63,565 bases of DNA, from NCBI GenBank assembly GCA_900539695.1, contig UQDG01000015.1, forward strand, positions 1 through 63,565, in the 5' to 3' direction. Source of the stretch: an uncultured Oscillospiraceae bacterium. Its GTDB lineage: Bacteria > Bacillota > Clostridia > Oscillospirales > Ruminococcaceae. Shown piece by piece: positions 59,665-63,565 of this stretch (the first letter of the stretch is position 1; every line of letters starts with the position of its first letter). The position numbers and the translations under genes were made by a program. The notes under the pieces are model-generated. The model was not told the DNA's origin. It saw only the letters and a program-made list of their open reading frames with translations, and did not search any database.

Positions 59665-61827
59665 ATGTCTGATTATGCACAGCAGCTTGCTGCCGAATTG
59701 AATCTTTCTGCTAAAAATGTCCAGGGGGCGATCGACCTGATCGACCAGGGCAATACTATCCCGTTTATCGCCCGCTACCGCAAGGAGGTCACCGGCTCGA
59801 TGGACGACCAGGTGCTGCGTGACCTGGGTGACCGCCTGGAATACCTGCGCGGCCTGGATAAGCGCAAGGAGGAGGTCACTTCCTCCATCACCGAGCAGGG
59901 CGCCATGACTCCCGAACTGACTGCCGCCCTCTCCAAGGCCAAGACGCTGGCCGAGGTCGAGGACCTTTACCGCCCCTACAAGCCCAAGCGCAAGACCCGC
60001 GCCAGCATCGCCAAGGCTCGCGGGCTGCAACCCCTGGCCGATGCGCTGTTCAAGCAGGACGCTGCCTTTGACCCCAACGCTGCAGCGGCGGACTATATCA
60101 ACGAGGAAGTCCCCGATGCCGCCGCTGCGCTGGCCGGTGCCAAGGACATCATCGCCGAGGCTGTTTCTGACGATGCCGCCTGCCGCGCCGAACTGCGCCG
60201 TTACTACCGCGCCTTCGGCCGCATCACCAGCGTCAAGGCCAAGGATGAGGACAGCGTCTACGCTCAGTATTACGACTACGCCGAGCCACTGAACAAGATT
60301 CCCGGTCACCGCGTGCTGGCCCTGGACCGCGGCGAGCGGGAAGGCTTTTTGAAAGTCAGTATTCAGGTGGATGCCGAGCGTGCCGGGGGCATCGTGGCCT
60401 GGATGTTCGCCCGCAAAAAGACCGGCGGTGCCAGCGCCCAGTTGGTGGAAGAGGCCGCTCTGGATGCCTACAGCCGCCTGATCCACCCCAGCCTGGAAAA
60501 CGAACTGCGGGGTGAACTTTCGGACGCCGCTGCTGAGGGTGCCATCCATGTCTTTGGCGACAACCTGCGCCAGTTGCTGCTCCAGCCGCCCATCCGCGGC
60601 AAAACCGTCATGGGGCTGGACCCCGGCTACCGCATGGGCTGCAAGGTGGCCGTCGTCGACCCCACCGGCAAGGTGCTGGATACCAACGTGGTATACCCTG
60701 TGCCGGAGTTCAAGCGCGTTGACCAGGCAAAAAAGACCATCAAATCGATGGTTCTCAAAAACGGCGTTGAGGTCATGGCCATCGGCAACGGCACCGCCGG
60801 CCACGAGACCGAGGAATTCGCCGCCCAGGTCATCCGGGAACTGGGCGACGAGAGAAATCTGCACTTGCAGTACATGGTCGTCAGCGAGGCAGGCGCGTCG
60901 GTCTACTCTGCCAGCAAGCTGGCTGCCGAGGAGTTCCCCCAGTACGATGTCAACCTGCGCAGCGCGGTGTCTATCGCCCGCCGTTTGCAGGACCCGCTGG
61001 CCGAGCTGGTCAAAATCGACCCCAAGGCAGTCGGCGTGGGCCAGTACCAGCACGATATGCCCCAAAAGCGCCTGAACGAGACGCTGGACGGCGTGGTGGA
61101 GGACTGTGTTAACTCGGTGGGCGTTGACCTGAACACCGCCAGTGCGCCGCTGCTGCGCCGTGTGGCGGGCGTCAGCGCTGCCACGGCCAAAAATATCGTC
61201 GCCTGGCGTGAGGGGGAGGGGGCTTTCACCTCCCGTGCCCAGCTGAAAAAGGTCAAGGGCCTCGGCCCCAAAGCCTATGAGCAGTGCGCGGGCTTCCTGC
61301 GCCTGCCCGAGGCCAAGAACCGCCTGGACGCCACCGCTGTTCACCCCGAAAGCTACCCCGCCGCCAAGGCCCTGCTGGATGCCTGCGGCTACACCACTGC
61401 CGAGATCGGCAGCGACAAACTGGCGGGTTTGCCTGCCGCCGTCAAGGCTAAGGGCACCAGGAACCTGTGTGAGACGCTGGGCATTGGCGAGCCGACGCTG
61501 AACGACATCGTGGCCGAGCTGTGTAAGCCGGGCCGCGACGTACGCGACAGCCTGCCCAAGCCCCTGCTGCGCAGCGATGTCATGAGCCTGGAAGATCTCA
61601 AGCCCGGCATGGAGCTGACCGGCACCGTGCGCAATGTCATCGACTTCGGTGCGTTCGTTGATCTGGGCGTGCACCAGGACGGCCTTGTGCATGTCTCCCA
61701 GATCAGCGATAAGTTCATCAAGCATCCCAGCGAGGTGCTGAAGGTGGGCGATATTGTCAGAGTGAAGGTTTTAAACGTGGATACCGCCAAAAAGCGCATT
61801 GCCCTGACGATGAAGGGCCTGCATTGA
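59665..61827 (+). CDS. tex: Tex family RNA-binding transcription accessory protein
   Basis: 720 residues. The N-terminal helical part has IPFIARYRKEVTGSMDDQ and LAEVEDLYRPYKPKRKTRA. The YqgF/RuvX-like nuclease-fold domain has GLDPGYRMGCKVAVVD. A helix-hairpin-helix pair (VDLNTASAPLLRRVAG) precedes the C-terminal S1 RNA-binding domain (GMELTGTVRNVIDFGAFVDL). Length and domain order are those of Tex, which acts in transcription or RNA metabolism. It follows AAAGTGAG. No partner genes are adjacent. Confidence 0.95.
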   Translation: MSDYAQQLAAELNLSAKNVQGAIDLIDQGNTIPFIARYRKEVTGSMDDQVLRDLGDRLEYLRGLDKRKEEVTSSITEQGAMTPELTAALSKAKTLAEVEDLYRPYKPKRKTRASIAKARGLQPLADALFKQDAAFDPNAAAADYINEEVPDAAAALAGAKDIIAEAVSDDAACRAELRRYYRAFGRITSVKAKDEDSVYAQYYDYAEPLNKIPGHRVLALDRGEREGFLKVSIQVDAERAGGIVAWMFARKKTGGASAQLVEEAALDAYSRLIHPSLENELRGELSDAAAEGAIHVFGDNLRQLLLQPPIRGKTVMGLDPGYRMGCKVAVVDPTGKVLDTNVVYPVPEFKRVDQAKKTIKSMVLKNGVEVMAIGNGTAGHETEEFAAQVIRELGDERNLHLQYMVVSEAGASVYSASKLAAEEFPQYDVNLRSAVSIARRLQDPLAELVKIDPKAVGVGQYQHDMPQKRLNETLDGVVEDCVNSVGVDLNTASAPLLRRVAGVSAATAKNIVAWREGEGAFTSRAQLKKVKGLGPKAYEQCAGFLRLPEAKNRLDATAVHPESYPAAKALLDACGYTTAEIGSDKLAGLPAAVKAKGTRNLCETLGIGEPTLNDIVAELCKPGRDVRDSLPKPLLRSDVMSLEDLKPGMELTGTVRNVIDFGAFVDLGVHQDGLVHVSQISDKFIKHPSEVLKVGDIVRVKVLNVDTAKKRIALTMKGLH

Positions 61828-62229
61828 CCCTTTGCATGGAAAAGAAACTAAAAATTTGTACATCTGTTGCAATGCAGAAAAATCTGCCGCCTGTTTGTTG
61901 TGCCGAACAGCAAACAAACTGCGCAAAAATAAGCGAAAATATTGTAAAACCATAAAAATAGATGGGCAAAAACATAAAAACCGTGTAAACATAGCGGCAA
62001 ATCTGTTAAAACTGTAGCAAAGTCACCAAAACCACAAAATGAAGATTTGACGTTTCTGTGCAGGAAATGGAAAAAAGCGGCTTTGTGCATATTACACAAA
62101 CCAAACGGGAACAATTATGCTATAATGCACAATGCAAGGACGAGAGAACCGAGCTGGATACCCAGCCGGGCGCCCTTACCGCCGCGCCATGATGGGTGCG
62201 GTGGGGATTTATGTTTGGAGGTCATTATT
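61828..62229. other. A-rich non-coding region upstream of the HPr-like gene
   Basis: 402 bp. From about 61,850 to 62,100 the plus strand is strikingly A-rich, with repeated AAAACC/AAAACT/AAAACAT words, unlike the GC-rich surroundings. No credible gene. The promoter is at 62,118-62,126. Downstream, a GC-rich leader (62,130-62,215) contains possible stems (GCTGG/CCAGC and ACCGC/GCGGT). Confidence 0.55.
62118..62126 (+). promoter_or_regulatory. Extended -10 promoter of the HPr-like gene
   Basis: TGCTATAAT (62,118-62,126). No good -35 at 17 bases; the A-rich upstream DNA may compensate. Confidence 0.5.
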
Positions 62230-62451
62230 ATGGTGAAACAAGTCAAGGTTTCCAATTTTACTGAGGTAAAGGGGATCGTGTCTGCTGCCGCCAAGTGCTA
62301 TAACGATGTCGGAGTTCACGATATGAAGGGCAGCATTGCCGATGCCAAGAGCATCCTGGGCATGATGAGCCTGGATTACAGCCACCCCGTCAAGATCGTC
62401 TGCGAGAACGAGCACGATCTGAACAGCGTTGTCAACGCGCTGAAACAGTAA
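62230..62451 (+). CDS. HPr-like phosphocarrier-family protein without the catalytic histidine
   Basis: 73 residues. The regulatory half matches HPr: IADAKSILGMMSLDYSHPVK corresponds to the region around HPr Ser46 (KSIMGVMSL), with that serine kept. The catalytic loop, normally GIHARPA with His15, is replaced by FTEVKGIVSAAA and has no histidine, so it cannot pass phosphate in the PTS. In this it resembles Crh of Bacillus, a His-less HPr that acts with CcpA after Ser phosphorylation. The start at 62,230 follows TTTGGAGG; a longer frame from 62,047 is leader sequence. Followed by a terminator, so monocistronic. Confidence 0.85.
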   Translation: MVKQVKVSNFTEVKGIVSAAAKCYNDVGVHDMKGSIADAKSILGMMSLDYSHPVKIVCENEHDLNSVVNALKQ

Positions 62452-62459
62452 AATAAGGA

Positions 62460-62495
62460 AAGCGCCCTCAGCCGCCAGGCTGGGGGCGTTTTTAT
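62460..62495 (+). terminator. Terminator of the HPr-like gene
   Basis: CGCCCTCAGCC pairs with GGCTGGGGGCG (one mismatch) and runs into TTTTTA. Confidence 0.85.
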
Positions 62496-62591
62496 ACGAA
62501 AAATGGCATGTTAGAAAACGAGAGAAAACAAGAGCATTTGCGAGAATTCACGAGTATGTCGGGAATAAATTAAAATTCTTGCGAAAAACCG

Positions 62592-62620
62592 TTGACTCTG
62601 CCGCCCAATTCTGCTATAAT
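62592..62620 (+). promoter_or_regulatory. Promoter of rplM-rpsI
   Basis: TTGACT (62,592-62,597), 17-base spacer, TATAAT (62,615-62,620). Confidence 0.88.
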
Positions 62621-62706
62621 CACACTTGCGCGAAAAAGCGCCGCCAAGGCGCTGTTAAATACCGTTATAATACGGACGTGTTAATTCTTCAATGGAGGTT
62701 CCTACT
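62621..62706 (+). ncRNA. Candidate L13 ribosomal-protein leader
   Basis: The short leader of rplM contains two small stems, GCGCC/GGCGC (about 62,637-62,652) and CCGT/ACGG (about 62,662-62,675), before AATTCTTCAATGGAGG. Position and size resemble the L13 leader family of Firmicutes, where ribosomal protein represses its own mRNA. Assignment is by position rather than by a full motif match. Confidence 0.4.
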
Positions 62707-63138
62707 ATGAGCACGACTCTCGCTAAGCCCGCTGAAATGGCTGACCGCAAGTGGTATGTGATCGACGCCGCCGGCAAACCCCTCGGCCGCGTTGCTGCCA
62801 AGGCTGCTGTCATCCTGCGCGGTAAGAACAAGACCACCTTTACTCCTAACGTTGACTGTGGTGACCATGTCATCATCATCAACTGCGACCAGGCTGTCCT
62901 GACCGGCAAGAAGATGGAGAAGAAGTTCCATCGCACTCACTCCGGCTGGATCGGCGGCCTGAAGGAGACCCAGTACAAGACCCTGATGGCTGAGAACAGC
63001 GACAAGGCTATGACCTACGCTGTCAAGGGCATGGTTCCCTCTAACACCATCGGCACCAAGGCTATGACCCGCCTGCACTGCTACAAGGCTGCTGACCACG
63101 CACATGCTGCCCAGAAGCCCGAAGCTGTTGAGATTTAA
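62707..63138 (+). CDS. rplM: 50S ribosomal protein L13
   Basis: 143 residues. DRKWYVIDAAGKPLGRVAAK, GDHVIIINCDQAVLTGKKME and VKGMVPSNTIGTKAMTRLHC are standard L13 blocks. The start at 62,707 follows TGGAGG; an upstream in-frame ATG at 62,692 overlaps the ribosome-binding site. Codon choice is shifted to GCT and CGT-type codons, as expected for very high expression. Paired with rpsI. Confidence 0.98.
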   Translation: MSTTLAKPAEMADRKWYVIDAAGKPLGRVAAKAAVILRGKNKTTFTPNVDCGDHVIIINCDQAVLTGKKMEKKFHRTHSGWIGGLKETQYKTLMAENSDKAMTYAVKGMVPSNTIGTKAMTRLHCYKAADHAHAAQKPEAVEI

Positions 63139-63156
63139 GTAAGGAGGCAATAGAAT

Positions 63157-63555
63157 ATGTACGAGACGAAACCTTATTTCTACGGCACTGGCCGTCGTAA
63201 GCATTCCGTTGCCCGCGTTCGCGTTTACAATGGTACCGGCAAGGTCACCATCAACGGCCGCGACATCAACGATTACTTTGGCCTCGAGACCCTGAAGCTG
63301 CTCGTCAACAGCCCCCTGGTTCTGACTGAGAACGAGGGCAAGTTTGACGTCGTTGTCAACGTTGTTGGCGGTGGCTGTGCTGGCCAGGCTGGCGCTATCC
63401 GCCACGGCCTGTCCCGCGCCCTGCTGCAGTTCAACCCTGAGCTGCGCCCGGTTCTGAAGAAGGCTGGCTTCCTGACTCGCGATCCTCGTATGAAGGAACG
63501 TAAGAAACCAGGTCTCAAAGCAGCTCGTCGCGCTCCGCAGTTCAGCAAGCGATAA
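63157..63555 (+). CDS. rpsI: 30S ribosomal protein S9
   Basis: 132 residues, complete, ending 10 bases before the window edge. [20 protein letters not shown] and the C-terminal tail [17 protein letters not shown] are diagnostic. It lies 18 bases after rplM with AAGGAGG. The S9 tail reaches the P-site tRNA in the ribosome. The usual rplM-rpsI operon order is kept. Confidence 0.98.
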   Translation: MYETKPYFYGTGRRKHSVARVRVYNGTGKVTINGRDINDYFGLETLKLLVNSPLVLTENEGKFDVVVNVVGGGCAGQAGAIRHGLSRALLQFNPELRPVLKKAGFLTRDPRMKERKKPGLKAARRAPQFSKR

Positions 63556-63565
63556 TCGACTGCTC

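Noticed and set aside
58204..61725. 1173-codon minus-strand open frame across the YfhO-like and tex genes
   Set aside because: The composition (Gly/Val/His/Gln-rich without domains) is typical of the antisense of GC-rich genes, and both plus-strand genes have clear motifs.

Overview
The window is a GC-rich Clostridia-type chromosome segment, most likely from the Oscillospiraceae (Faecalibacterium/Gemmiger/Subdoligranulum lineage). This rests on the combination of a SUF operon ordered sufC-B-D-S-U, a nifZ-thiI pair, a type-3 prolyl-tRNA synthetase, a pth-mfd block, YfhO/GtrII-type membrane proteins and short clostridial intergenic palindromes. Genus assignment is inference; no rRNA is present.

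Layout. (1) 1-13,600: a decayed accessory island. A remnant of an HxlR regulator and a short Hcp-like gene lie at the left. They are followed by a 35-bp tRNA-Leu-like fragment (831-865), three large hybrid sensor histidine kinases (1242, 4795, 9848), a lipoprotein co-transcribed with the third kinase, a broken tyrosine integrase (13,010-13,347) and an intact tRNA-Leu(CAA) (13,511-13,594, minus). The second kinase is preceded by a clear class-I cyclic-di-GMP riboswitch and a strong terminator. (2) 13,700-21,030: nifZ-thiI (4-thiouridine in tRNA), cinA, and a 1167-residue protein that joins a degenerate CinA-like cytoplasmic part to an extracellular SpoIID domain. (3) 21,036-29,459, minus strand: an exchanger-like membrane protein, proS, acpP, mfd, an SH3 protein, pth and an acetyltransferase-only GlmU homologue. 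(4) 29,460-30,010: a gene-free stretch with a 169-bp MITE-like repeat and the suf promoter. (5) 30,011-34,949: the SUF Fe-S assembly operon. (6) 35,083-40,733: zinc-ribbon membrane protein, TraX-like protein, MurE, an XRE-membrane regulator, tRNA-Arg/His/Gln and a small Cys-rich DUF1540-like protein. (7) 40,847-51,621: an eleven-gene surface-glycan operon. It has enzymes for a dTDP-3-(acyl)amino-3,6-dideoxyhexose, four GT2 glycosyltransferases, a GtrII-like membrane transferase, a FemAB/GNAT-type protein and a Wzm/Wzt ABC exporter. (8) 51,685-63,555: tsaD, polA, dusB, yfbR, a YfhO-like protein, tex, a histidine-less HPr-like protein, rplM and rpsI.

How it fits together. The core genes are translation, tRNA modification, Fe-S assembly and cell-wall housekeeping. 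The accessory parts are a sensory island apparently delivered through tRNA-Leu and a surface-glycan operon. The most notable signals are the c-di-GMP riboswitch in front of an orphan hybrid kinase, the CinA-like/SpoIID fusion beside cinA, the kinase island with att-like remnants, the GlmU half-protein in the slot expected for full-length glmU, and the HPr-like protein that keeps the regulatory serine but lost the catalytic histidine.
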